Shown in pieces: positions 20,382 to 27,982 of a stretch of DNA of 27,983 nt (position 1 is the first letter of the stretch; each line of letters starts with the position of its first letter). The stretch covers positions 1-27,983 of the IMG/VR virus record IMGVR_UViG_3300042502_000027, one strand, 5' to 3'. Source of the stretch: a virus. Made by a program: the position numbers and the translations under genes. Under the pieces are notes generated by a model. The model worked only from the letters and a program-made list of their open reading frames with translations, was not told where the DNA came from and did not search any database.

Positions 20382-21344
20382 TTAAGAAGTGATCAAGTCT
20401 GCTGCCAAGCCGTGGGCATCCTCTGCCAACACCTTGTGCGCAAATTCGATGAGCAGCATACGCTTCTCAGCGTCACCGGTCTTCGCCAACTCGACTTGCT
20501 GATATGGACGCAGAACAGCCATTTTTGCGTACTCAGGATCGAGCACCCACGCATCGCGCTCGCGCTGGAAGCGGTTGGCAATGACTTGCACATTGCCAAA
20601 GTCGGACACATAAATGTCCACCGCGCCGATCAATGTCGCTGGCTTTGCACCGCCATCAATGTTGAAACGGCTGGATGCGATACCAGAGAAACCAGACACG
20701 CGCTGCTTGTTGACAGGACCGCACATCAGAATCTTTGGAGTGCCGCCAGCAGTCCATACTTTCTGAATCACATTCTTCAAAATGGTTTCAGTGAAAGTAC
20801 GCACATTGCCGTCAGTGCGAGCACTGTTGGGCAGAGTGGTGTAGCTAGGGTCAACGCCGTTGGTTTGCTTGTCGGTGTTGGTCTTGATGAACGCCTGCAA
20901 GCTGGCAGTTGTGCGAGCTGTGGTGGTGTTACCAGCAGCGGCCACTGCACTATTCAACATGGTGAATTCTTGGTCACGCTTCAACTCAGCACCCCTCTTA
21001 GCTATTTGGTATGCTAATTCTGAGCGCCTGCCTGCCTTATTTACTACTTCTTCAGTATTTGACAAGATGATGGTCTTGCGAGCGATTTGCGCGTAGTTTT
21101 GCAAACGCACAGTCGCGGTCACTGAATCAAACGATGAGACATCATCGCCTTCCAGTTGAGCATTGGCGGCGGCTGCGGAGAGTGAATCGACTTGCCACTC
21201 AAAAAGAGTGTTGGTGATGTTCTCGCGGCCAATATTAGAAATGTACGGCGTCTCTTCTGGTGAGATATTAGTTATTACATTTGAAAGATCTTCCCGAATG
21301 CCTTTAGCACTATAGGTTGTAAATGTATTCGTTACGATAGACAT
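20382..21344 (-). CDS. Major capsid protein, SU10-type (DUF5309) HK97 fold
   Basis: This 320-residue protein opens FTTYSAKGIREDLSNVITNI, then SPEETPYISNIG and FEWQVDSLSAA. These and the C-terminal VSDFGNVQVIANRFQRERDA, LDPEYAKMAVLRPYQQVELA and TGDAEKRMLLIEFAHKVLAE are the marks of the SU10/DUF5309 major capsid family. It forms the head shell through HK97-type subunits. It follows the scaffold by 10 bases with AAGGAAT before the ATG. A strong hairpin follows the gene, in line with high expression. No protease gene is seen nearby, so scaffold removal by an unlinked or no protease is possible. Confidence 0.9.
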   Translation of the reverse strand: MSIVTNTFTTYSAKGIREDLSNVITNISPEETPYISNIGRENITNTLFEWQVDSLSAAAANAQLEGDDVSSFDSVTATVRLQNYAQIARKTIILSNTEEVVNKAGRRSELAYQIAKRGAELKRDQEFTMLNSAVAAAGNTTTARTTASLQAFIKTNTDKQTNGVDPSYTTLPNSARTDGNVRTFTETILKNVIQKVWTAGGTPKILMCGPVNKQRVSGFSGIASSRFNIDGGAKPATLIGAVDIYVSDFGNVQVIANRFQRERDAWVLDPEYAKMAVLRPYQQVELAKTGDAEKRMLLIEFAHKVLAEDAHGLAADLITS

Positions 21345-21354
21345 GATGGATTCC

Positions 21355-22347
21355 TTATTTCAAGAGTTTGAAGATTGCATCAGCCGCGTCATCGACACGG
21401 CCAGTTTTTGCTAGACGCTGTTGTGCTCGCATAGCTTCAGTGTTGTTTGATACTCTTCCTGCTGCACCAGGCTTGGCAGGTCTTGGCCCGTTATTGGTCA
21501 CTGGCTTGATGTCTTTTCGCTTGGACATCATTTGGTCGTAGAGAGCTGCTTTTCGCAACAACACAACCGCCCTGTGATCAAGAACATTTTTCAGTTCATC
21601 AGGTGAGAACCCAGCCTTTTGGCCGAATTGAACAAGCATTGCCTTCTCAGCAGCCGCCTTCTTTGAGTCTTTCCACTCAGGTATGGCGGCCATCAAAGCC
21701 TCTTGTTCCTGTTGAAACAACATCTGCTGCTGTTGCAACTGCTCTTGCTGTGACAACTGAGAGAGTCGCTGTTTTTCCGATTGGATCGCCGCGTTCTTCT
21801 CTTGGTTTTCACGCATCAACTCGCGCTGCCTTACCCATTCGATGGGGTCATCCTGATAGAGACGATCCCAATCAATGTTCGGCTGCGCTGCCTGCTGAAC
21901 CTGTGCCTCTAGAGCACCCAACAAATGAGCGTACTGCTCGCGCTCGGCACGCACTGCCTGCAACTCTGCCTCAGCGTGCTTTCGCACTTCGGCAATTTGC
22001 TGCGTTTTGCGTGTGTAATCCTGTGTCCTTGAATATCCCTTTTGGAGTTCCTCCAGCGTCACCTCGACTTCTTTACCGTCAACCTTGACGGTGAAGACTT
22101 GTGGCTGTTCTTCCTCCTCGGAATTTTCATCTTCTTCGGATTGTTCGGAATCAGTTTCATCGCTGTCCGCGTCTGCATCGGTCAGCAACTCCTCTTCTTC
22201 CGCCGCGCCCTCTTCGGGCAACTGCGCCTCTTGGTCTTCCTCTTGTCCCTGTTCGGGGAGCAATCCCTCAAGTGCATTGGCCGCTTCGGCCATATTCATC
22301 GGACCTTGTACAACACTCGCCGCTGGCGTTGGTGCTACTGTTTGCAT
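21355..22347 (-). CDS. Scaffolding protein
   Basis: This 330-residue protein lies between portal and capsid genes. The N-terminal 80 residues are extremely acidic (runs of E and D), and then FTVKVDGKEVEVTLEELQKG and YSRTQDYTRKTQQIAEVRK form a motif repeatedly found in phage scaffolds. Residues 110-230 are long Gln/Glu/Ala-rich helices, and the C-terminus is basic (KRKDIKPVTNNGPRPAKPG). An acidic N-terminus, coiled middle and basic C-terminus that binds the capsid protein are what a scaffold needs. It would direct capsid assembly and then leave the head. Confidence 0.87.
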   Translation of the reverse strand: MQTVAPTPAASVVQGPMNMAEAANALEGLLPEQGQEEDQEAQLPEEGAAEEEELLTDADADSDETDSEQSEEDENSEEEEQPQVFTVKVDGKEVEVTLEELQKGYSRTQDYTRKTQQIAEVRKHAEAELQAVRAEREQYAHLLGALEAQVQQAAQPNIDWDRLYQDDPIEWVRQRELMRENQEKNAAIQSEKQRLSQLSQQEQLQQQQMLFQQEQEALMAAIPEWKDSKKAAAEKAMLVQFGQKAGFSPDELKNVLDHRAVVLLRKAALYDQMMSKRKDIKPVTNNGPRPAKPGAAGRVSNNTEAMRAQQRLAKTGRVDDAADAIFKLLK

Positions 22348-22363
22348 TGGTCTATTTCCTCAA

Positions 22364-22627
22364 TTAAACAAGATTTTTCTGTGCGCGTTCGATAGCACGC
22401 TGTGCCACCTTGCCGTTATCAATCAATTTGATCAATTCATTTTTAAAATTCTCAATGGCACGCAACTGCGCCCAGCAGATTTCGCGCTTGGCAACCTCCT
22501 CGGGTTTGCTGTTCTCAAACTCCCAGTGCAAGTCGCCACGCATCTTCTCAATCGCAGTCGAGAAAACCTCGTCCTGCATAAACTGCTCGGACTTGCGCCC
22601 TTTCCTGACCTGTTCTTCTTCGTTCAT
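22364..22627 (-). CDS. Small helical protein between portal and scaffold
   Basis: This 87-residue charged, mostly helical protein reads EEEQVRKGRKSEQFMQDEVF, AIEKMRGDLHWEFENSKPEE and KREICWAQLRAIENFKNELI. It is a common small late-gene product in podovirus-like genomes at exactly this place, without a known function. Its position and helical character suggest an assembly factor for portal or scaffold. It overlaps the portal stop by 4 bases. No membrane segment or catalytic motif. Confidence 0.72.
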   Translation of the reverse strand: MNEEEQVRKGRKSEQFMQDEVFSTAIEKMRGDLHWEFENSKPEEVAKREICWAQLRAIENFKNELIKLIDNGKVAQRAIERAQKNLV

Positions 22628-24813
22628 TGCGCCATTCCATTGAAGTTAATAGGTGGTGGCGGGACGCTGGCCGCCGTCTGCACAGCCTGCTGCACAATCG
22701 CCGCCTCTTGCTTCATCGCCTCTCGGTCAATGTTCTGCATGGCCACGATCTCTGCCGTCCCAATTTGTGTCTGGTACTTTAACTCTAATTCGTACTTCTT
22801 GAGCATTAAGTCTTGTGCCAGTTGATCTCTTCGATAATCGTCATCGCGGATCATCTGCTCGCGCTTCAATTCAAGCTCGGCAGCCTTCTTCTGTATGTCT
22901 GCTTGGATCGACTGAGCCTGCACCTGCGCCAGCACTTCTTCTGGAGTCGGTTTCGGCGCATCGGCCTGTGGCATCTGGTAGTCAGCAGGCAGTGCTTGGA
23001 AATAGCTTGATGCGTCTTTGAAGCCTGACAGCTCGATGATCTTCTGAATTGTGCGGATGTACATGGCTGGTGTCACCACAGGATTGCCCAAGCCAAACTG
23101 CTGCATGATCTGCTCTTGCTTGCCAGCAATCATGGTCAGTGCTTGGATGCGGTCATTGGTGTCACCGTTACCCAAGCCAATGTTGACCGTCACATCCATT
23201 GATGTGTTCCAAACACGCGGATCAATCTGCACCCACTCATTTCGCAAACGAATCATCCGAGGCTTGTCCTGATGGGTGGTCATCAGATACAAAATGCCCT
23301 TGAAGAGCTTCTTCATGCCCTCGGCCAAGAGTCGAGCTTGCAACTCCAAACGGCTTTGGCTGGCGCTCACGGTGGCCGCCACAGCAGCCTTGGTAGTGGA
23401 CTGCAAAGCGTCAGGGTCTAAACCCATGGCGGCTTTGCTCATGCCGGTACGGTCTTCGCGCATTGCGTCCATGTAGTCCAGCATGGGGAATGCGGCCTGT
23501 CCGACAAAGGGTGAGCTGAATGGTTGCACCATGCCTGGCGCTCTCATCCGAATGATTGCACCTGTCTCGTTGTTCAGCACATCGTCAATGTTGACCTGTC
23601 CTTCCACCACTGCTGTGCGTGGATGGATTGACTGCGCCAGCGAGTCCAAGGTGTTACGCATGATCTCGGACTTGATCTCCTGAATGTCATGCGTCACATC
23701 AAAAATCGACATAGCCTCAAGTGGCGAGGTATGTGGCTCGGGGTCGCAAGGGAAGTCCACAAATGGGATGTAGCTGGCGGGTAAGTTTCGCACCACGGTG
23801 TAGCCTGAACCCATGCAGCAAACTTTGCGGAGTTCAGCGATGCCGTCACCGTCATAGTCAACGCGGATATAGGATTCAATGTAGAGCACGCGCCGCTGCA
23901 TGGGATTCAGACTGTCACCCGCGCCCAAGGTGGTGGAGAGTGGCTGACGCGCCAAATACTCGTCATTGCTGTCCAAGTCGGTGCTGGAGATGTTCTCCTC
24001 AATCTCCTCCAGCTCGTAGCCCATCTTGAGCAAATCGTCCACGGTTGCCATCTGACGGTGGGCGATGATGCCTGCATCCTCAAATGATCTCGCTCTGCGA
24101 TCAAGTATCAATTCTTCAGGTGGCACGGCCATGATGCGGATGCGCCCATCTTTGGTGGTGCGCTTGATCTGCACATCGTGCAACATGGGTGGCGGCATCA
24201 TCACAGGTTGACCAGTCATTGGATCAACCTGTGGCTGCATCATCTCCATGGGCACAGATGTGTCGGGGTAACTGACAACGATCTTGACCTCTGCACCCTC
24301 TTGCATCAGCACCTGCAAGGTCTGGTCATCGAGTCCCGAATACTCGTCAATCTTGACCTCTTCAACCTCGTCCCACCAGTACTTGGCAATGCCGCACTTA
24401 CGCACCAGCGAGTCTTTGAACAACGCATAGGTGGTCATGAAACCGTTGTTGTCGTTGGCGAAGACATAGTTGGCGTAGTCAGTCGCCTGCTGTGCGCCGG
24501 TCACATCTTCCGGCCCACGCGGTACATACTCCACGACATTCTCACTGCTGAAAAACACCTTCATCAGGCTTGGCAACATGGCTGACACTGTGTCGCGCAC
24601 CTCCATGGCCACGACTTGGCTTCGCCCATCTTCCTCATTGCCAAAAGGATCGCCACGGTAATACTCAGTTCCCTTGGCTCGGATGGGGGAGACATCAGAG
24701 TCGATGTAGCTGACAGCGTCCTCCAACTCGCCAGAGACGATGCCCTGCAACTCGGTGTCGTCCATCGGCTCAATGGCCGCGATGTCGGTGCTGATGTTCA
24801 TGTCGTTGATCAT
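22624..24813 (-). CDS. Portal protein, P22 type
   Basis: This 729-residue protein is the usual size of P22-like portals. It has GELEDAVSYIDSDVSPIRAK, YYRGDPFGNEEDGRSQVV and VRDTVSAMLPSLMKVFFSSE near the start, all typical of the clip/wing region. DSLVRKCGIAKYWWDEVEE follows. The stem/crown region is FPCDPEPHTSPLEAMSIFDV, then MRNTLDSLAQSIHPR and DRTGMSKAAMGLDPDALQST. The last 130 residues are a long charged helix (barrel-like), ending SVPPPPINFNGMAQ. It forms the ring through which DNA is packed and leaves. It overlaps both neighbours by 4 bases, and the small DUF6321 protein is upstream. Confidence 0.93.
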   Translation of the reverse strand: MINDMNISTDIAAIEPMDDTELQGIVSGELEDAVSYIDSDVSPIRAKGTEYYRGDPFGNEEDGRSQVVAMEVRDTVSAMLPSLMKVFFSSENVVEYVPRGPEDVTGAQQATDYANYVFANDNNGFMTTYALFKDSLVRKCGIAKYWWDEVEEVKIDEYSGLDDQTLQVLMQEGAEVKIVVSYPDTSVPMEMMQPQVDPMTGQPVMMPPPMLHDVQIKRTTKDGRIRIMAVPPEELILDRRARSFEDAGIIAHRQMATVDDLLKMGYELEEIEENISSTDLDSNDEYLARQPLSTTLGAGDSLNPMQRRVLYIESYIRVDYDGDGIAELRKVCCMGSGYTVVRNLPASYIPFVDFPCDPEPHTSPLEAMSIFDVTHDIQEIKSEIMRNTLDSLAQSIHPRTAVVEGQVNIDDVLNNETGAIIRMRAPGMVQPFSSPFVGQAAFPMLDYMDAMREDRTGMSKAAMGLDPDALQSTTKAAVAATVSASQSRLELQARLLAEGMKKLFKGILYLMTTHQDKPRMIRLRNEWVQIDPRVWNTSMDVTVNIGLGNGDTNDRIQALTMIAGKQEQIMQQFGLGNPVVTPAMYIRTIQKIIELSGFKDASSYFQALPADYQMPQADAPKPTPEEVLAQVQAQSIQADIQKKAAELELKREQMIRDDDYRRDQLAQDLMLKKYELELKYQTQIGTAEIVAMQNIDREAMKQEAAIVQQAVQTAASVPPPPINFNGMAQ

Positions 24814-25100
24814 TTCTTGTTCCTTGCAGAAATTGCTTTGGCCTTTGCTCTGGCATCAGCCTTACTTGACGCGCCCCACGCCTTCAGACTCAACAGTAAG
24901 CGCGTTGGCTCGCCGTCCTTGTACTCGGGGCCTGGCATATTGCCCATTCTCGCAAGGAATGATGCCCTGCGCGGGTTGTCGCCAGACTTGACAGGCGCTT
25001 TCAGATTCATGCCCTCGGCTTTTGCGCTGGCGCGTCCCTTTGCGTTTAGGCCGCCACTCGGATTCTTTCCCTCTTTACGCTGCCACGCTGGTGTCTTCAT
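24810..25100 (-). CDS. Small basic DUF6321-like protein
   Basis: This 96-residue, strongly basic protein has the sequence pattern AWQRKEGKNPSGGLNAKGRA, KAPVKSGDNPRRASFLARMG and PTRLLLSLKAWGASSKADAR. I recognise this as a widespread phage family (DUF6321 by memory). It always sits near the portal/terminase genes; the function is unknown. It probably binds DNA or acts in packaging or head filling because of its charge. It starts 26 bases inside the end of the methyltransferase gene and ends overlapping the portal start. Confidence 0.78.
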   Translation of the reverse strand: MKTPAWQRKEGKNPSGGLNAKGRASAKAEGMNLKAPVKSGDNPRRASFLARMGNMPGPEYKDGEPTRLLLSLKAWGASSKADARAKAKAISARNKK

Positions 25101-25632
25101 AGGGCACTTTCTTCAAAATCACATACATAGAATCAACTGCTCGCGGCAGTCGCAGTATTTCATCTTGTGGCAATTCTAGGCTTGCACCGTAATTGCTGAG
25201 ACTCATTTGCAAATGCGTCAACTCAAACCGACTACCCTTCCAGCCCAAGTACCACGCCCACTCGCAGTAATACACCCACGACTTTTCGTTGAACGCACGC
25301 ACATGAGTCGGGTCTTGCCACGCGCCGTGACTCAAGTCATAGGGCACATGAATGTGCATCTCGCCGCCTTCACGCAACAAATCCCGACAGTTTGTCATGG
25401 CCGTCACCAAGTCCGGTATGTGCTCCAACACATCATTGGCGATGATCTTGTCAAAGCAAAAAGGCTTAATAGTCACCAGCCCAACTGGTGACTGTATGAC
25501 TTCACCTAGTGACAATTTGCAAATGTCCAGCACCCAATCAGCGCCAACATCAGCGCGAATGTCAGCATTCACGCAGTCAGTCTTGTAGTCCTTGCCCGAA
25601 CCCAGATTAAGAGTTAAACCATTGCTTGGCAT
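25075..25632 (-). CDS. SAM-dependent class I methyltransferase
   Basis: This 185-residue Rossmann-fold protein has LTLNLGSGKDY (motif I, residues 7-15), NADI with D24 as the ribose-binding acid, FDKIIANDVLEHIPDL (motif IV-like) and LLREGGEMHIHVP. The last part is Trp/Tyr-rich (FNEKSWVYYCEWAWYLGW). This belongs to small methyltransferases associated with glycan or small-molecule modification; it lacks the DPPY or PCQ motifs of DNA methylases. It lies directly after a glycosyltransferase with a 26-base overlap, which suggests that the two modify the same sugar or surface. Substrate unknown. Confidence 0.8.
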   Translation of the reverse strand: MPSNGLTLNLGSGKDYKTDCVNADIRADVGADWVLDICKLSLGEVIQSPVGLVTIKPFCFDKIIANDVLEHIPDLVTAMTNCRDLLREGGEMHIHVPYDLSHGAWQDPTHVRAFNEKSWVYYCEWAWYLGWKGSRFELTHLQMSLSNYGASLELPQDEILRLPRAVDSMYVILKKVPYEDTSVAA

Positions 25633-26305
25633 AGTCTGGCCTGTTCTTTAAAAGCCATGGAATGGCAGCCTTGGTCAATGCGTCACCATTCATGCCCACA
25701 GTCTGGCTGCCAATGTGGTGCACATATGACCGACTCAGGTAATGGTGAAAGCCTGCTTTTCTCAAATCCTCGCAATGCACATCATCGGAATACCAATTCA
25801 GCGGAGGAAACTTGGCCGCGCTCCACGCATCAGCGCCAATCCATGCAAAGATAGGGGATGGGCATTCCAGCGGCACAATTGCGTCTTCATAGGGGTACTT
25901 GAAGTAGTGCAACTGCTGCCCAAAGGGATTTGATCGCACATTTTGCACAGGTCTGGCCGCATCACAACGCGCTGAAACCCAGCCCACAGGCTCGCCGGTT
26001 TCCTCTTTCAACTGCCGGACATCCTCCATCAGCAGACGGTAGCTGGTAGGTGTCAGCACAATGTCATCGTTGGCGCAGATCACTGACTCAAAGCCATCGG
26101 CAAACGCCCTGTCCATGATGTCGTTGTAATCCTCACCGAAATTGTGCGGCGCACCAAAGACCTTCAGGTCAGCGTCAAAGCCGCCAATAATGGACTCTGG
26201 ACCTCGCAAATACACAGGCACTTCTGGACAATACTCGGCAATGCTTGTGAGCATCACCCGCAAACCTTTGCCAGTGACTGTGCTGATGCATATGGGTGAG
26301 ATCAT
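25607..26305 (-). CDS. GT-A-type glycosyltransferase-like protein
   Basis: This 232-residue protein opens ISPICISTVTGKGLRVMLTS, a GT-A nucleotide-binding start. SVICANDDIVLTPTSYRLLM gives N79-D80-D81, equivalent to the DxD metal site. FAWIGADAWSAAKFPPLNWY, DDVHCEDLRKAGFHHYLSRS and YVHHIGSQT follow, the last typical of phage GT2-like enzymes, where acidic and His residues close the site. The partner methyltransferase follows directly. Its acceptor may be virion protein, phage DNA or host surface glycan. A second, different GT-A protein is encoded at 19374-20027. Confidence 0.78.
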   Translation of the reverse strand: MISPICISTVTGKGLRVMLTSIAEYCPEVPVYLRGPESIIGGFDADLKVFGAPHNFGEDYNDIMDRAFADGFESVICANDDIVLTPTSYRLLMEDVRQLKEETGEPVGWVSARCDAARPVQNVRSNPFGQQLHYFKYPYEDAIVPLECPSPIFAWIGADAWSAAKFPPLNWYSDDVHCEDLRKAGFHHYLSRSYVHHIGSQTVGMNGDALTKAAIPWLLKNRPDYAKQWFNS

Positions 26306-26703
26306 TCGGGGTATGGGTAAAGTAAACCAGTTCTATTCGCAAAAGGTGATTCACCTTTTTTCAGTCTTGACTTTGCCCAAGATTCGGCTTTGTTGTAAAT
26401 ATCTTCTGTTGGCTTGCCATCGGATAACAGCAACCCCAACTCTTCTTTGGTCAGCGTTGGAACGATCAATGGATATTCACCAATATCAGACTCAGAAGAT
26501 ATCTCTGTTGACATCCTTCCATCTGTTGTTGGTAATTTACCCAAATAGCCAGAGCCTTTTGGGAATCCGCTTGAATGGCGCAAGCCGCCGGAAGCAAGAC
26601 CTTCGCCTGCTGAATAGTTTTTTAAACCGACATTTCTACCCATGTCTTGACTCTGAGACAGACCCAAGGTGTTCATCAAATAATTCAGCAATTCTGGATT
26701 CAT
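26302..26703 (-). CDS. Conserved phage protein with PTLT-x-EE/PFA motif
   Basis: This 133-residue protein has an N-terminal low-complexity part, then GSGYLGKLPTTDGRMSTEIS, EYPLIVPTLTKEELGLLL, IYNKAESWAKSRLKKGESPFA. This block (Y-L-G-x-L, S-T-E, V-P-T-L-T-x-E-E, A-x-R-x3-G-x-S-P-F) is found both as a stand-alone short protein and as a domain of larger phage virion proteins. Function is unknown. It overlaps the 54-residue basic gene upstream by one base (TAATG) and the glycosyltransferase by 4. Confidence 0.72.
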   Translation of the reverse strand: MNPELLNYLMNTLGLSQSQDMGRNVGLKNYSAGEGLASGGLRHSSGFPKGSGYLGKLPTTDGRMSTEISSESDIGEYPLIVPTLTKEELGLLLSDGKPTEDIYNKAESWAKSRLKKGESPFANRTGLLYPYPE

Positions 26704-26867
26704 TACTTCGCCTTCGGCTTCTTCTTGGCGGTCTTGGCCGCCAGCTTGAAGTCAGCAGCAGATGGTGCTGCCTTTGATCCCACCTTGTTCATCTTCTCGC
26801 CAGAGCCAGCGGCTATGCGTTTTTGCTTGGCGTTGATGTTGGCGTACAAACCAGTCTTACTCTTCAT
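26703..26867 (-). CDS. Small basic phage protein (SGEKM-x-K motif)
   Basis: This 54-residue protein is Lys/Ala-rich: KSKTGLYANINAKQKRIAAG, then SGEKMNKVGSKAAPSAADFK and a KTAKKKPKAK tail. The pattern S-G-E-K-M-x-K-x-G-x-x-x-A-P-S is common near terminase and portal genes of environmental phages. It is too short and basic for an enzyme; DNA or RNA binding or a minor head component are plausible. It overlaps the upstream Cys-rich gene by 11 bases and shares a base with the next start. Confidence 0.72.
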   Translation of the reverse strand: MKSKTGLYANINAKQKRIAAGSGEKMNKVGSKAAPSAADFKLAAKTAKKKPKAK

Positions 26868-27333
26868 CTTTAACCCCAATCTTGATGGTCAGCAAGGACT
26901 CAGTCTCTTCCTCTTCTTCCTCTTCCTTGACGATCCAAGCCGAGCAAGTACGGCTGGCCGCGCACTTGAAATCAAAAATCTGGCAATACCCCAAGTCACC
27001 AGCCTCAATCGTGCCCCAAGGATCACCCTCATCGCCAATGCCCTTGGCAATGCAATCGAGCATTCCATCATCTTGGTTGAAAGCCGCGCAGTTACCGCAT
27101 CGGCTCATCTTCGCGTCTTGAGCGTCAACGCCCCACTCTTTGGCCATCTCCATCCAATACTGCTTGTTGGGCAGATTCGGATTCTCAGGACCGTAGTTCG
27201 CAGACGCAATTGCCTTGCCGCGATTCTTCAAGTTCAGCGTGATGTCTTGCGTGGGCATGGGACAACTCTCGCCATCCTCATAACCCTCGTCTTTGTCCAT
27301 GGCCTGATCCATGGTGCGTTTAAGCGTAGCCAT
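26857..27333 (-). CDS. Cys-rich, probably metal-binding phage protein
   Basis: This 158-residue acidic protein has seven cysteines: C24, C79-x2-C82 (SRCGNCAAF), C94, C117 (GYC), C124 and C130 (FKCAASRTCSAW). The order CxxC, C, G-Y-C resembles high-potential iron-sulfur proteins in part, but a zinc site is equally possible. It ends with a poly-Glu run (eight E) and IKIGVKDEE. The ATG at 27333 shares its last base with the upstream stop (TAATG); the frame is open for 75 more codons upstream, running through another gene. The family is seen in many phages near terminase. Function unknown. Confidence 0.75.
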   Translation of the reverse strand: MATLKRTMDQAMDKDEGYEDGESCPMPTQDITLNLKNRGKAIASANYGPENPNLPNKQYWMEMAKEWGVDAQDAKMSRCGNCAAFNQDDGMLDCIAKGIGDEGDPWGTIEAGDLGYCQIFDFKCAASRTCSAWIVKEEEEEEETESLLTIKIGVKDEE

Positions 27334-27527
27334 TAACGCATCCCCTTGGTCTTCATGTTCTTCGCTGTACGCGCACCGCGCATGGGCATCTTGGCTTCGG
27401 ACATCGCAATGGCGATGGCCTGCTTGGGATTCTTGACTACTTTGCCGCCTTTGCCAGAGTGCAATGTGCCTTCCTTGAATTCGCCCATCACCTTGCCGAC
27501 TTTCTTTTGTGCCTTGGTCATCTTCAT
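27333..27527 (-). CDS. Small basic DUF6496-like protein
   Basis: This 64-residue very basic protein reads AQKKVGKVMGEFKEGTLHSG, then GKVVKNPKQAIAIAMSEAKM and a KNMKTKGMR tail. This is the DUF6496-type pattern (by memory), a small family common in environmental phages. Function is unknown, though basic charge and its place next to terminase suggest DNA contact in packaging or in the capsid. It is 23 bases from the terminase gene and one base overlaps the Cys-rich gene. Confidence 0.8.
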   Translation of the reverse strand: MKMTKAQKKVGKVMGEFKEGTLHSGKGGKVVKNPKQAIAIAMSEAKMPMRGARTAKNMKTKGMR

Positions 27528-27550
27528 GCGTTACTCCTTGAATAAACGAA

Positions 27551-27982
27551 TTATGCAACCCTTGATAGGTTTCTTTTCAGCGGTTGACTCCACTTGGTGC
27601 TGGCCTTTGACCCCATCATGCCAATCACAGCATCTGATGCGAATGTCAAGCAAAACGCATCAGCCTTGTCAGGCGAGGCCAAACCACGCTTTCTGATCTC
27701 ATCTTTGCCCTCAATCTGAATCTTGCCGTTAGAGGTAAACGAATACCTGACTGTCGCCAACTCAGCAATCAGCAGCTCATCCTTTGGCAGCCGACAGTCC
27801 CTTTGCTCCAACCACGACTTGGCTTTGTACCAAAGCTCGGCCTTTAAGTTGCGGTAAGTCGTGCCCATGGCCGGACTCTCGCTCACATTGATACCGCGAG
27901 CCGGTAAATTCAACTCTCTCAAGCGGTCAACCACGCCAGCGCCAAGTCCAATGCTGTCCACAAGTATCTCTGTCGGCCTCTC
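27551..27982 (-). CDS. terL: Terminase large subunit, C-terminal nuclease domain (partial)
   Basis: The C-terminal 143 residues are visible; the ATPase part lies beyond the right edge. RPTEILVDSIGLGAGVVDRL carries the second catalytic Asp of the RNase H-fold nuclease, and KAELWYKAKSWLEQRDCRLP, GKIQIEGKDEIRKRGLASPD and KADAFCLTFASD complete the standard end, with the third catalytic Asp in SPDKAD. It cuts concatemeric phage DNA during packaging. A GTG at 27961 is inside the domain and not the true start. It is the first visible late gene and marks the start of the right-to-left packaging and head module. Confidence 0.92.
   Translation of the reverse strand, partial: ERPTEILVDSIGLGAGVVDRLRELNLPARGINVSESPAMGTTYRNLKAELWYKAKSWLEQRDCRLPKDELLIAELATVRYSFTSNGKIQIEGKDEIRKRGLASPDKADAFCLTFASDAVIGMMGSKASTKWSQPLKRNLSRVA

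Noticed and set aside
22085-22825. Long plus-strand open frame rich in Ser opposite the scaffold and portal genes
   Set aside because: It is the antisense image of the Glu/Asp-rich scaffold codons (GAA/GAG read as TTC/CTC and shifted to Ser), lacks a coupled start or domain, and covers well-supported minus-strand genes.
27334-27558. Upstream extension of the Cys-rich protein gene
   Set aside because: It runs out of frame through the DUF6496-like gene, with unlikely composition; the ATG at 27333 is coupled by TAATG.
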